DNA from: Singulisphaera sp045290345
GTDB taxonomy: Bacteria > Planctomycetota > Planctomycetia > Isosphaerales > Isosphaeraceae
NCBI RefSeq assembly: GCF_045290345.1
Contig: NZ_CP155447.1
Span: 124,001 to 188,000, forward strand
Direction: 5' to 3'
Length of the DNA stretch: 64,000 nt
Made by a program: the position numbers and the translations under genes. This document shows, piece after piece, positions 36,135 through 44,786 of this stretch. The notes beneath the pieces are model-generated. The model saw only the letters and a list, made by a program, of their open reading frames with translations. It did no database searches and was not told the origin of the DNA. The stretch's first letter is position 1. The number at the start of each line of letters is the position of its first letter.

Positions 36135-38357
36135 ATGGTCCAGATCAAGCTTCCGGATGGTTCGGTGAAGGAATTCCCCGAAGGGGTGCGACCGCGCGAG
36201 ATCGCCGAAGGAATCGGCCGACGCCTGGCCGACGCCGCCGTCGCCGCGGTGGCCGACGGCACGATCGTCGACCTCGATCGCCCGCTCGAGAACGGCCATG
36301 AGCAGCCGATCGAGCTCCGCCTCCTGACCTCCAAAGACCGCGAGGCGCTCGACGTCCTCCGGCACTCGACCGCACATATCATGGCACGCGCCATCATGCG
36401 GCTCTTCCCAGGCGCCAAGCTCGCCTTCGGACCGACCACCGCCACCGGCTTCTACTATGACGTCGTCCTGGCCGGCCGCCCTTTATCCGAGGATGACTTT
36501 CCCGCGATCGAAGCCGAGATGGCCGTCATCCTCAAGGCCGCCGAGCCGTTCGAGCGGTTCAGCCTCCCGGTCGACGAGGCCCGGCAGTTCGTCGACGAGC
36601 TCGGCCAGTCGTTCAAGGTTGAGCACATCAACGACGAGTTGTATAAGTACGGCATCCTCAGCTTCTACCGCCAGGGGGAATTCGTCGACCTCTGCCGCGG
36701 GCCCCACATCCCCCACGCCGGCAAGGTTGGCGCCTTCAAGCTGATGTCAATCGCAGGGGCCTACTGGAAAGGCCGGACCGACGGCCCGGTGCTCCAGCGG
36801 GTCTACGGCACCGCCTACTTCGACAAGAAAGAGCTCGACGCCTTCCTCGCCCAGGTGGAAGAGGCGAAGAAACGCGATCACCGCCGGTTGGGCAAGGATC
36901 TCAACCTGTTCACGATCTCGCAACTGGTCGGCTCGGGCCTGATCCTCTGGATGCCCAAGGGGGCCGTCGTCCGGGGCGTGCTCGAGAACTTCCTCAAAGA
37001 CGAGCTGATGAAGCGCGGCTATCAGCCGGTCTACACCCCGCACATCGGCAAGGTCGAACTCTACAAGACGAGCGGCCACTATCCCTATTACAAGGACTCG
37101 CAGTTCCCGGTCCTGCGATTGCTCGACGACGCGGCGATGACCCTGCTCGTCGGCCTGGAGAAGGACGAGCTCGACGAGCCCACCCAGAAGGCTTTGCTCG
37201 CCAAGGCCGGCATCCCCGAAACCATGCCGCAGCCCAAGCAGGGTGAGGCAGGGCAGCTCGCCCCCGCCTTCACCGATTCGTTCTTCGCACTCGATAAGGC
37301 CTCGAAGATCAAGTACGTCGAGCAGTTGGGCGTGAGCGAGGAATACCTCCTCAAGCCGATGAACTGCCCGCACCACATCCAGATCTTCGCCGCGCAGCCG
37401 AGGAGCTACCGCGACCTGCCGGTCCGCCTCGCCGAGTTCGGCACCGTCTACCGTTACGAGCAGTCGGGCGAGCTCTCGGGCCTGACCCGGGTCCGCGGGT
37501 TCACCCAGGACGACGCCCACTTGTTCTGCACCGTCGACCAGGTCCGCGAAGAATTCCGGGCCACGATGGAGCTGACCCAGTACGTCCTCGGCAGCCTCGG
37601 CCTGACCGACTACAAGCTCCGGCTCTCGAAGCACGACCCCGAGGATCCCAAGTACGCCGGGGCGGCCGGCGACACCTGGCGCCGCGCGGAGGACGATATC
37701 CGCTCGGTGCTCGATGAGATGCAGCTCCCTTATGAAGAAGCGGCCGGCGAGGCCGCCTTCTACGGGCCCAAGGCCGACTTCATCATCCGCGACTGCATCG
37801 GCCGCCAGTGGCAGCTCGGCACCGTCCAGCTCGACTACGTCCTGCCCGAGCGATTCGGCCTCGAGTACACCGGGCCCGACAACCAACCGCACCGCCCCGT
37901 GATGATCCACCGCGCTCCGTTCGGCAGCATGGAGCGGTTCATGGGCATCCTGATCGAGCATTTTGCCGGGGCCTTCCCCCTCTGGCTCGCCCCCGAACAG
38001 GTCCGCGTCCTGCCGATCTCCGACAAGGTCGCCGACTACGCCAAGCGCGTCCTCGCCGACCTCCAGGCGGCCGGCCTCCGGACGAGCATCGACCTCCGTC
38101 CCGAGAAGATCGGCGCCAAGATCCGCGACGCGCAGCTCGAGAAGATCCCGGTCATGCTCGTCGTCGGCGCCAAGGAGGCCGAGCAAGAGACTGTTTCTTA
38201 CCGCGACCGGATCGACGGCGACCGTGGCGCCATGCCTCTAGCCCAGGCCATTGCCCAGCTCAAGGCCGAGTCCGAAGCCCGGACCATCCGCCAAACCGCC
38301 CCACCGGCCGCCATCCCAGTGGCGACCGAGGACACTACGGAAAAGCACGCCTACTAA
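36135..38357 (+). CDS. thrS: Threonyl-tRNA synthetase
   Basis: 740 residues from the ATG of MVQIKLPDGSVKEFPEG, the TGS domain; the open frame continues upstream without a ribosome site. The editing-domain motif HSTAHIMARAIM and the class II core are complete: KPMNCPHHIQIF, FGTVYRYEQSGELSGL, RVRGFTQDDAHLFC, APFGSMERFMGILIEHFAG, and the anticodon domain RPEKIGAKIRDAQ. About 75 residues rich in Asp, Glu and Lys are inserted after YKDSQFPVLR and before EEYLLKPMNCPHH. The gene is divergent from infC; in many bacteria thrS and infC are adjacent and co-oriented. Confidence 0.97.
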   Translation: MVQIKLPDGSVKEFPEGVRPREIAEGIGRRLADAAVAAVADGTIVDLDRPLENGHEQPIELRLLTSKDREALDVLRHSTAHIMARAIMRLFPGAKLAFGPTTATGFYYDVVLAGRPLSEDDFPAIEAEMAVILKAAEPFERFSLPVDEARQFVDELGQSFKVEHINDELYKYGILSFYRQGEFVDLCRGPHIPHAGKVGAFKLMSIAGAYWKGRTDGPVLQRVYGTAYFDKKELDAFLAQVEEAKKRDHRRLGKDLNLFTISQLVGSGLILWMPKGAVVRGVLENFLKDELMKRGYQPVYTPHIGKVELYKTSGHYPYYKDSQFPVLRLLDDAAMTLLVGLEKDELDEPTQKALLAKAGIPETMPQPKQGEAGQLAPAFTDSFFALDKASKIKYVEQLGVSEEYLLKPMNCPHHIQIFAAQPRSYRDLPVRLAEFGTVYRYEQSGELSGLTRVRGFTQDDAHLFCTVDQVREEFRATMELTQYVLGSLGLTDYKLRLSKHDPEDPKYAGAAGDTWRRAEDDIRSVLDEMQLPYEEAAGEAAFYGPKADFIIRDCIGRQWQLGTVQLDYVLPERFGLEYTGPDNQPHRPVMIHRAPFGSMERFMGILIEHFAGAFPLWLAPEQVRVLPISDKVADYAKRVLADLQAAGLRTSIDLRPEKIGAKIRDAQLEKIPVMLVVGAKEAEQETVSYRDRIDGDRGAMPLAQAIAQLKAESEARTIRQTAPPAAIPVATEDTTEKHAY

Positions 38358-39054
38358 CGGAGTAGCCGGGATCACCGAGTGGGGGTTACTTCCTCTCTCG
38401 GTGGGTCCCTCGACTGGGGGCCCCGCCTGCCTTTCGCTCGCCCTAAAAGGCGAGCGGGGGGCGTCAGCCCCCTGTCTTTACAGGCTCTTTACAAGGGCCG
38501 GATAAAGACAGGCAGCTCACCCTCCCCACCTACTTCCGAATCGATAACGGATGTCCCCATATCGAGATAAAGCCACTCGAACCGGCGATGGGGAGGGCCC
38601 TGCGGCCCCGTGGGCGACTCCGCCGGGAGCACATTGCCTTCTTGTTCCACACGGTTGAGCTGCGGTCAGGGTCCTTACCCTGGGTTGTCCACACCATCGG
38701 AACGAACCAGAACCGGCAGGGAGACAAGAGAAGCCATTCTTGAGATAACCGTCATCTCTACCATCGCCACATAGTCGACTTATCTTGATCCGCCCGATAC
38801 ACGGGAGACCGATGATGGGTGTCCTCGAATCCTCGATTGCTCGGCTAATGCTCGCCGTGTCAGAGAACGGGACGACCAATCCGAAATTTCGAGAGAATTC
38901 ACTTCGGGTCGGAACCCAAAACCCTCCAGGACTGTCCTCAGGCCGGCGAGCACGACTGCTGCTGTCGGTGCTCGATCGGATTTTGATAAGCTTGGGTTGA
39001 GGGTCGACCCTTGATCCCGACCCGTCGTATCAATCCACCGGGAGCCCTATCGAC
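38358..39054. other. Gene-free region with hairpin repeats
   Basis: About 700 bases with no convincing gene. It holds a perfect 8-bp hairpin (CGCTCGCC-CTAAAA-GGCGAGCG, 38435-38456), followed by GGGGGGCGTCAGCCCCC and a wider repeat CCTGTCTTTA/TAAAGACAGG (38470-38513). Just after thrS, TCACCGAG and CTCGGTGG can pair as a weak terminator. The right half shows nothing. Confidence 0.5.
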
Positions 39055-40053
39055 GTGAATGACCTGTCCCTGACCACCGCCTCGATCGACATGGACGACA
39101 TCCGGCAAGCGGCCGAGCGGCTCAAGCCATGGGCTCACATCACTCCCATCATGAGTTCGCGGACCTTGAACGAGCGCTGTGGTGGGTCGGTCGTCCTGAA
39201 ATGCGAGAACTTCCAGCGAATCGGCGCGTTCAAGTTCCGTGGGGCCATGAACGCGCTCTTGCAACTGGACGACTCCAAGCGGGGGGCCGGCGTCGTGACC
39301 CACTCGTCGGGCAACCATGCCCAGGCGCTGGCCTTGGCCGGTCAATTACTCGGCATTCCCGTCTGCGTGGTCATGCCCCACACCGCACCCGCGATCAAAC
39401 ATGCGGCGACCCAAGGGTACGGAGCGCGAATCGTCTCGTGCGAGCCAACGCTGGCCGCGCGCGAGGCGGCCGTCGCTCACGAGATCGAACAACATGGCTA
39501 CGCCTTGATTCACCCGTTCGACAACTGGCAGGTGATCGCGGGGCAGGGGACCGTCGCCTGGGAATTGCTCGACCAGGCCGGACCGCTCGACATGATCCTC
39601 TGCCCGGTCGGCGGCGGCGGACTGCTCGCGGGAACGGCGCTGGCGGTCAAGGGACGTGCTCCATCGACGAAGGTCATCGGGGTCGAACCGAAGCGGGCCG
39701 ACGATGCCAAGCGCTCGCTCGAGTCCGGCTCCATCGAGTCTTCGGGCGATCCTCGCACGATTGCCGACGGCCTCCGCACCTCACTCGGCGTTCGCCCGTT
39801 CTCGGTGATCCGCCACCACGTCGATGCGATCGTGACCGCCACCGAGTCGGAAATCCTCGACACGATGCGGTTCCTCTGGGAGCGGTTCAAGATGATCGTC
39901 GAACCGTCGAGTGCGGTGGCCGTCGCCCCCGTCCTGACCGGAACGCTGCCGGTGCGCGACCTGAAGGTCGGAATCATCATCAGCGGGGGGAACGTCGATG
40001 TTGAGCCCTTGTTCCAGGCGCTGGCCGCGAAGTGGCTGACCAACGGAGAGTGA
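39055..40053 (+). CDS. PLP-dependent threonine/serine dehydratase-type enzyme
   Basis: 332 residues, single catalytic domain without ACT modules, as in catabolic threonine/serine dehydratases and serine racemases. The PLP lysine lies in IGAFKFRGAMNALL, with SSGNHAQALALAG, the tetraglycine loop CPVGGGGLLAGTAL and VEPSSAVAVAP near the end. It converts hydroxy-amino acids to oxo-acids or racemises them; the two cannot be told apart here. The GTG start has GGGAG 10 bases upstream, and an ATG at 39091 is an alternative. The next gene begins 2 bases after the stop. Confidence 0.92.
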   Translation: MNDLSLTTASIDMDDIRQAAERLKPWAHITPIMSSRTLNERCGGSVVLKCENFQRIGAFKFRGAMNALLQLDDSKRGAGVVTHSSGNHAQALALAGQLLGIPVCVVMPHTAPAIKHAATQGYGARIVSCEPTLAAREAAVAHEIEQHGYALIHPFDNWQVIAGQGTVAWELLDQAGPLDMILCPVGGGGLLAGTALAVKGRAPSTKVIGVEPKRADDAKRSLESGSIESSGDPRTIADGLRTSLGVRPFSVIRHHVDAIVTATESEILDTMRFLWERFKMIVEPSSAVAVAPVLTGTLPVRDLKVGIIISGGNVDVEPLFQALAAKWLTNGE

Positions 40054-40055
40054 TC

Positions 40056-40460
40056 ATGGCACAGATTCGTTCGGATCACGAGCCGGGCGAGCGTTACATC
40101 GTCCTGCGAATCATCGGCGGGATCTGTACGGCGATCGGGGCGCTATTCCTGGTCGCCGGCACATTCTTCCTCGTTTACGGGATCTACGCTTTCCTGACAG
40201 GTCCAACGGGCACGCCAGGTCGAGGAGGAGCCCCATTCGCTCCTCCACCTGCATCGGTCTTGAACGTCCTGAGTCCGATCGTGATCCTGTGGGCGTTGGG
40301 CGCGATCGGTGCGGGCCTCGAATTCATGGCGATGGGATATCTCATCCGCCTGGCAATCCAGGTCGAAGAGAATACGCGAACCTCCGCTCATTGCCTGGAA
40401 AAGCTCTGCGCTCGGGTCGAACCAAGAACCGAGTCCCCAGGGTCCCTGTTTGTTTCCTGA
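40056..40460 (+). CDS. Small two-helix membrane protein
   Basis: 134 residues from an ATG preceded by GGAGAGTG and coupled to the dehydratase stop. It has two transmembrane helices (IIGGICTAIGALFLVAGTFFLVYGIYAFL and ILWALGAIGAGLEFMAMGYLIRLA, in part), a Pro/Gly-rich loop between them and a polar C-terminus with Cys-containing helix. No family was recognised. Confidence 0.7.
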   Translation: MAQIRSDHEPGERYIVLRIIGGICTAIGALFLVAGTFFLVYGIYAFLTGPTGTPGRGGAPFAPPPASVLNVLSPIVILWALGAIGAGLEFMAMGYLIRLAIQVEENTRTSAHCLEKLCARVEPRTESPGSLFVS

Positions 40461-40569
40461 GCCCGCCACTTCCCGCAAGTCCGCGAAGCCAATCCGCTTG
40501 TGCAGGAGGCCTCCCACGACGTTCGAGAGCGGGGTTACAGCGGTCTACCCTCGCGTCGCTTACGTCGTT

Positions 40570-40629
40570 GTAGCCGGGGTCTGTGACCCCGGGGCGAATG
40601 CCAAGACCGGGGTCACAGACCCCGACTAC
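40570..40629. repeat. 23-bp perfect inverted repeat
   Basis: 40570-40592 (GTAGCCGGGGTCTGTGACCC...) is complementary to 40607-40629 except for one base. Each arm also contains GGGGTCTGTGACCCC, a self-complementary core. It resembles the interspersed palindromes near 27.6 kb in architecture but not in sequence. Confidence 0.75.
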
Positions 40630-40769
40630 AGAATAGTTTCGGTCGCCATGATCCACGAGCGACCCGATGGTAATCCGCTGTAAGGCTCGAAATCGAAGAA
40701 TCTGGAATAAAATCGCCCCCCTGGCTGCCTTATAGAGGCAGAAAGACCAATCAGCCAGGGGATGAACTC

Positions 40770-41102
40770 GTGACGCAGGACATCGGCGGGGCATCGCGGC
40801 TCTATCTCCAGGTGCTGTTCGAGGAAGGAAGCCTCACCGGCCTGACGGACGGGCAACTCCTGGAACGTTTCGCGACCGGCCGCGGCGATGCGGCCGAACT
40901 GGCCTTCACAGTCCTGGTCGAGCGTCATGGCCCGATGGTGCAACGCGCCTGCCGCGGAATCCTTCGCGACGACCATGAGGCGATGGACGCGTTCCAGGCC
41001 ACATTCCTCGTCCTGATTCGCAAAGGCCGCTCGCTCTGGATCCGTGACTCACTGGGACCTTGGCTACATCGCGTCGCCTGCCGAGCGGCGCGCCGGGTGT
41101 AA
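40770..41102 (+). pseudogene. ECF sigma factor fragment (unit A), region 2 only
   Basis: 110 residues resembling the start of the intact ECF gene at 46720 (LTDGQLLERF, FTVLVERHGPMVQRACRGIL, FQATFLVLIRKGRSLW). It keeps region 2 but loses region 4: the frame stops at TAA, the first unit of the TAATCAG array. A hairpin CCCCTGGCTG/CAGCCAGGGG (40718-40761) overlaps the AGGGG ribosome site before the GTG. The WD40-type 3' part of the same kind of gene appears at 45743, so the original gene was split. Confidence 0.85.
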
Positions 41103-41274
41103 TCAGTAATCAGTAATCAGTAATCAGTAATCAGTAATCAGTAATCAGTAATCAGTAATCAGTAATCAGTAATCAGTAATCAGTAATCAGTAATCAGTAA
41201 TCAGTAATCAGTAATCAGTAATCAGTAATCAGTAATCAGTAATCAGTAATCAGTAATCAGTAATCAGTAATCAG
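41100..41274. repeat. 25 perfect copies of the heptamer TAATCAG
   Basis: Exactly 175 bases, 25 x 7, without a single mismatch, directly abutting the left 124-bp element. It places a stop codon in all three forward frames every 21 bases. Unit B has one copy at the same place, so the array expanded after or differently from the duplication. Confidence 0.97.
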
Positions 41275-41395
41275 TGGCCATGCACTTCAATTGGGAAATC
41301 TGAGGAATTTAGCAAAACCGCAAAACTGTCCGCGAGACTTGGCAGCTTGTTCAAGTCTCCTGGTTTGCCCAATTCAGGTGCATGGCCACCGACTG
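41272..41395. mobile_element. 124-bp MITE-like element, copy 1 (left)
   Basis: Begins CAGTGGCCATGCACTTCAAT and ends GTGCATGGCCACCGACTG, so the ends are inverted repeats around a short AT-richer core. Exactly the same length as three other copies at 43197, 43686 and 45617. It has no coding capacity. Copies 1 and 3 share the core GAGACTTGGCAGCTTG. Confidence 0.85.
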
Positions 41396-41460
41396 CAATT
41401 CACATCAATCGCGTAATCGTCCACCAACGTAAAACAGGTGATTTCGCGTCGATCTCAGTA

Positions 41461-42360
41461 CTAGTTGTCGCCGGAATTCCTGGTCCCACGGGCCCTCCAG
41501 ATATGGATGTTGACCGACGTACCAACAAACTCCACATGGCCGTCGGCGTTGAGGACGCAGACCCCCCCGCTGTGATCGCTGCTCGACGTCCATGCCGCGT
41601 CGAGCATTGTTAAATAGCAACAGTTGCTGCTGGGCGGCAAATTATGATTATAATAAGTGTTTCCGGCACCACCCTTCAGCCAGCTCGATCCTCGAAAGTA
41701 ACCGCTCGGTTCAAATCCGGCCTGCAGACTCTGACAATCCGATGAAAATTTCATCCAGTCATTTTCAACATATGTGGTTTTGTAGACTATGCGCTGGCCG
41801 CTGAGGTTCGGTGAGTTATCGGTGATCAACAACTCACTCATGGCGGCGGTGAAGGTCAGCCCGTCCGCGAAATCGGCGACACTAATATTAGTCTCATCCG
41901 AAAAAGCACCATTGGGTAAGCGCCGGGCCGAACCGAACCCGGTACCCAAATTAGCATAGTAGTTAGATTGGCCGCCGTACTTCGAGCCAAAGCCGTCCGA
42001 TGGGCACAGGAACGCCGAGATCGTTGTCGACTCAGCAGTTATATTAATGCTCATTAAATCACTACGGTTTCCCGACATATTAATAGAGTTATAGAGAGGG
42101 ATTTGTTCCATGAAAGGCAGCAGTTTTGTTTGGGGCGAAAACCCGTCCCAGCTCGACGGCATCACGGAGTTGGATGCCGAGTAAGCATTTATTGCAATGC
42201 CGATTTGTTTCAAGTTGTTAATGCAGATTGACCTTCTCGCGCTCTCGCGAGCGTACTGAACCGCCGGGATCAGCAGGGCGATAAGCAGTGCAATGATCGA
42301 AATGACGACCAAGCACTCGATCAGTGTCATGCCGCTCCGTCGCCCGGTTCGATTGCACAT
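41461..42360 (-). CDS. DUF1559 (H-X9-DG) pseudopilin-like protein, unit A
   Basis: 299 residues. A type II/IV prepilin-like N-terminus (RRSGMTLIECLVVISIIALLIALLIPAV, in part; cleavage after Gly10 by analogy) is followed by ARRSICINNLKQIGIAINAY. The C-terminal signature DHSGGVCVLNADGHV is the H-X9-DG motif that defines this planctomycete family. The protein is expected at the inner membrane or surface; the family function is unknown. It lies 6 bases after the lipoprotein stop. The DNA is clearly more AT-rich than its flanks, which fits acquisition. Confidence 0.92.
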   Translation of the reverse strand: MCNRTGRRSGMTLIECLVVISIIALLIALLIPAVQYARESARRSICINNLKQIGIAINAYSASNSVMPSSWDGFSPQTKLLPFMEQIPLYNSINMSGNRSDLMSINITAESTTISAFLCPSDGFGSKYGGQSNYYANLGTGFGSARRLPNGAFSDETNISVADFADGLTFTAAMSELLITDNSPNLSGQRIVYKTTYVENDWMKFSSDCQSLQAGFEPSGYFRGSSWLKGGAGNTYYNHNLPPSSNCCYLTMLDAAWTSSSDHSGGVCVLNADGHVEFVGTSVNIHIWRARGTRNSGDN

Positions 42361-42366
42361 AGAGTT

Positions 42367-42912
42367 TCATTTCCCCGAGTTTGAATCATCGACACTAAAA
42401 TCGACCGGCAAGGAATAGGTTCGCCTTGTTTCGTATTTCGTTTTCTCGTTCGGTCTTGAAGGTTCAGTGATTAATGTTTCGAGTGCTTCGGCGACGAGGG
42501 AGTACCGGCCGGGCTTTACTGGGGTCGCCAGTTCCAGGGCCAGAGTGGCTGAATTCGCGTCCTGTTGTAGCACCTTTGCCGGGAATCCGCCGCCCGCGGC
42601 CTTCTTGCCTCGCCGAATATTGATGTTAACGACTTCGGGCAGCCTCCCCGGTGGCTGCGTTTCGACGCGGACTTTACAAGCGATCGGGTCCCCTTTCTTG
42701 ACGTGGTGATCGGGTTCCGGAGAGATGATCGTCACTTTCGGTGACGGCGTCGTCGCCGGGCGAGCGTCCGTGCTCTTGATGACCTGAGGCTCGGTCAATT
42801 GCGTCGGCGGCAGTGGCTGCGATTTACTGCAGCCCGACGAGAGCGGCAACGCGGCGCCCACCAACAGTGCTGTGGTCAACAGGGCTGGGCGGAGTTCACG
42901 CGACTTGACCAT
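42367..42912 (-). CDS. Cassette lipoprotein, unit A
   Basis: 181 residues from the ATG with AGGGGA 5 bases upstream. The signal peptide ends in lipobox LSSGC. The mature part begins Pro/Thr-rich and then forms a beta-sandwich-like domain (KVTIISPEPDHHVKKGDPIACKV, in part; GRYSLVAEALETL), as in Ig-like or carboxypeptidase-regulatory folds. It is co-transcribed with the DUF1559 gene behind it. Small lipoproteins of this type often accompany DUF1559 genes in planctomycetes. Confidence 0.85.
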   Translation of the reverse strand: MVKSRELRPALLTTALLVGAALPLSSGCSKSQPLPPTQLTEPQVIKSTDARPATTPSPKVTIISPEPDHHVKKGDPIACKVRVETQPPGRLPEVVNINIRRGKKAAGGGFPAKVLQQDANSATLALELATPVKPGRYSLVAEALETLITEPSRPNEKTKYETRRTYSLPVDFSVDDSNSGK

Positions 42913-43196
42913 TGGTTCCCCTAGCATGGGTGCAGTCAACTGCAAGCGAGATCACCCTAGCCCGTCCCGAGCGAATTGCAAGGGAAATACCGACTGCTAC
43001 GGATTCTTGGGGCCCGCCGGCTTTCTGACGTGAGCAAATATGACGGATATAAACCGCGTCCCTCGGAAGGAGGCATCAGCTCCTAGTGATGCTTCGGCAG
43101 GGGATCGCCGATACCCCCGCCATCGTCGTCGGCTACTTCGGCACCATCGCGATCGAGAATCTGGCAGTCTAGAGAGCCTAACCCTCGAGGGGCCAT
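42913..43196. other. Cassette upstream region with a 27-codon ORF
   Basis: It should contain the promoter of the lipoprotein-DUF1559 pair. On the plus strand 43089-43172 reads MLRQGIADTPAIVVGYFGTI and ends IENLAV; the same ORF is conserved in unit B at 45509-45592. It looks like the tail of a protein, not a complete gene, and has no close ribosome site. Confidence 0.4.
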
Positions 43197-43320
43197 CAGT
43201 GGCCATGCACTTCAATTGGGAAATCTGAGGAATTTAGCAAAACCGCATAACTGTCCGCGAATCTTGGCAGCTTGTTCAGGCCTCCTGGTTTGCCCAATCT
43301 AGGTGCATGGCCACCGACTG
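43197..43320. mobile_element. 124-bp MITE-like element, copy 2 (right end of unit A)
   Basis: Same ends as copy 1. Its core is closer to copy 4 (GAATCTTGG...CAGGCCTCCTGG) than to copies 1 and 3. Left and right elements are thus distinct alleles that flank the two-gene cargo, as in a composite transposon. Confidence 0.85.
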
Positions 43321-43460
43321 TGATTCTGCGGTCGCCATGATCCGCGAGCGACCCGATGGTAAGCCGCTGTAAGGCTCGAAATCGAAGAATCTGGGATAAA
43401 ATCGCCCCCCTGGCTGCCTTATAGAGGCAGAAAGCGACCAATCAGCCAGGGGATGAACTC

Positions 43461-43682
43461 GTGACGCAGGACATCGGCGGGGCATCGCGGCTCTATCTCC
43501 AGGTGCTGTTCGAGGAAGGAAGCCTCACCGGCCTGACGGACGGGCAGCTCCTGGAACGTTTCGCGACCGGCCGCGGCGATGCGGCCGAACTGGCCTTCAC
43601 AGTCCTGGTCGAGCGTCATGGCCCGATGGTGCAACGCGCCTGTCGCGGAATCCTTCGCGACGACCATGAGGCGATGGGGTGT
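43461..43682 (+). pseudogene. ECF sigma factor fragment (unit B)
   Basis: The first 72 codons equal those of the unit A fragment, then a deletion of about 110 bases joins GAGGCGATGG to GTGTAATCAG. The frame then reads on through the 124-bp element and antisense to the DUF1559 gene as far as 44165, which is not meaningful coding. No functional sigma factor can result. Confidence 0.85.
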
Positions 43683-43685
43683 AAT

Positions 43686-43809
43686 CAGTGGCCATGCACT
43701 TCAATTGGGAAATCTGAGGAATTTAGCAAAACCGCAAAACTGTCCGCGAGACTTGGCAGCTTGTTCAAGTCTCCTGGTTTGCCCAATTTAGGTGCATGGC
43801 CACCGACTG
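43686..43809. mobile_element. 124-bp MITE-like element, copy 3 (left end of unit B cargo)
   Basis: Near-identical to copy 1, with the same flank TAATCAGT on the left and CAATTCACATCAATCG on the right. Confidence 0.85.
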
Positions 43810-43874
43810 CAATTCACATCAATCGCGTTATCGTCCACCAACGTAAAACAGGTGATTCCGCGGCGATCTCAGTA

Positions 43875-44780
43875 CTAGTTGTCGCCGGAATTCCTGGTCC
43901 CACGGGCCCTCCAGACATGGATGTCGACCGACGCACCAACAAACTCCACATGGCCGTCGGCGTTGAGGACGCAGGCCCCCCCGCTGTGATCGCTGCTCGA
44001 CGTCCATGCCGCGTCAATCATGAGGTTATACATCGTGCAACAGTTGTTGTTGGGCGGCAAATTATGATTGTAATAAGTGTTTCCGGCACCACCCTTCAGC
44101 CAGCTCGATCCTCGAAAGTAACCGCTCGGTTCAAATCCGGCCTGCAGACTCTGACAATCCGATGAAAATTTCATCCAGTCATTGGCAAAATATGTGGATT
44201 TATAGACTATGCGCTGGCCGCTGAGGTTCGGTGAGTTATCGGTGATCAACAACTCACTCATGGCGGCGGTGAAGGTCAGCCCGTCCGCGAAATCGGCGAC
44301 ACTAATATTAGTCTCATCCGAAAAAGCACCATTGGGTAAGCGCCGGGCCGAACCGAACCCGGTACCCAAATTAGCATAGTAGTTGGATTGGCCGCCGTAC
44401 TTCGAGCCAAAGCCGTCCGATGGGCACAGGAACGCCGAGATCGTTGTCGACGCAGCAGTTATATTAATGCTCATCAAATCACTATAGTGTCCAAACATAT
44501 TAATAGAGTTATAGAGAGGGATTTGTTCCATGAAAGGCAGCAGTTTTGTTTGGGGCGAAAACCCGTCCCTGCTCGAGGGCATCACGGAGTTAGATGCCGA
44601 GTAAGCATTTATTGCAATGCCGATTTGTTTCAAGTTGTTAATGCAGATCGACCTTCTCGCGCTCTCGCGAGCGTACTGAACCGCCGGGATCAGCAGGGCG
44701 ATCAGCAGTGCAATGATAGAAATGACGACCAAGCACTCGATCAGTGTCATGCCGCTCCGTCGCCTGGTTTGATTGCACAT
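43875..44780 (-). CDS. DUF1559 (H-X9-DG) pseudopilin-like protein, unit B
   Basis: 301 residues, the duplicate of the unit A protein with scattered substitutions: SWDG to SRDG, SGNRSD to FGHYSD, and a changed CCTMYNLMIDAAW segment two residues longer. Both the prepilin-like N-terminus and the H-X9-DG motif (DHSGGACVLNADGHV) are intact, so both copies appear functional. Confidence 0.92.
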   Translation of the reverse strand: MCNQTRRRSGMTLIECLVVISIIALLIALLIPAVQYARESARRSICINNLKQIGIAINAYSASNSVMPSSRDGFSPQTKLLPFMEQIPLYNSINMFGHYSDLMSINITAASTTISAFLCPSDGFGSKYGGQSNYYANLGTGFGSARRLPNGAFSDETNISVADFADGLTFTAAMSELLITDNSPNLSGQRIVYKSTYFANDWMKFSSDCQSLQAGFEPSGYFRGSSWLKGGAGNTYYNHNLPPNNNCCTMYNLMIDAAWTSSSDHSGGACVLNADGHVEFVGASVDIHVWRARGTRNSGDN

Positions 44781-44786
44781 AGAGTT

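Noticed and set aside
41100..41274. CRISPR-like array
   Set aside because: The repeat is a 7-base tandem unit without spacers.
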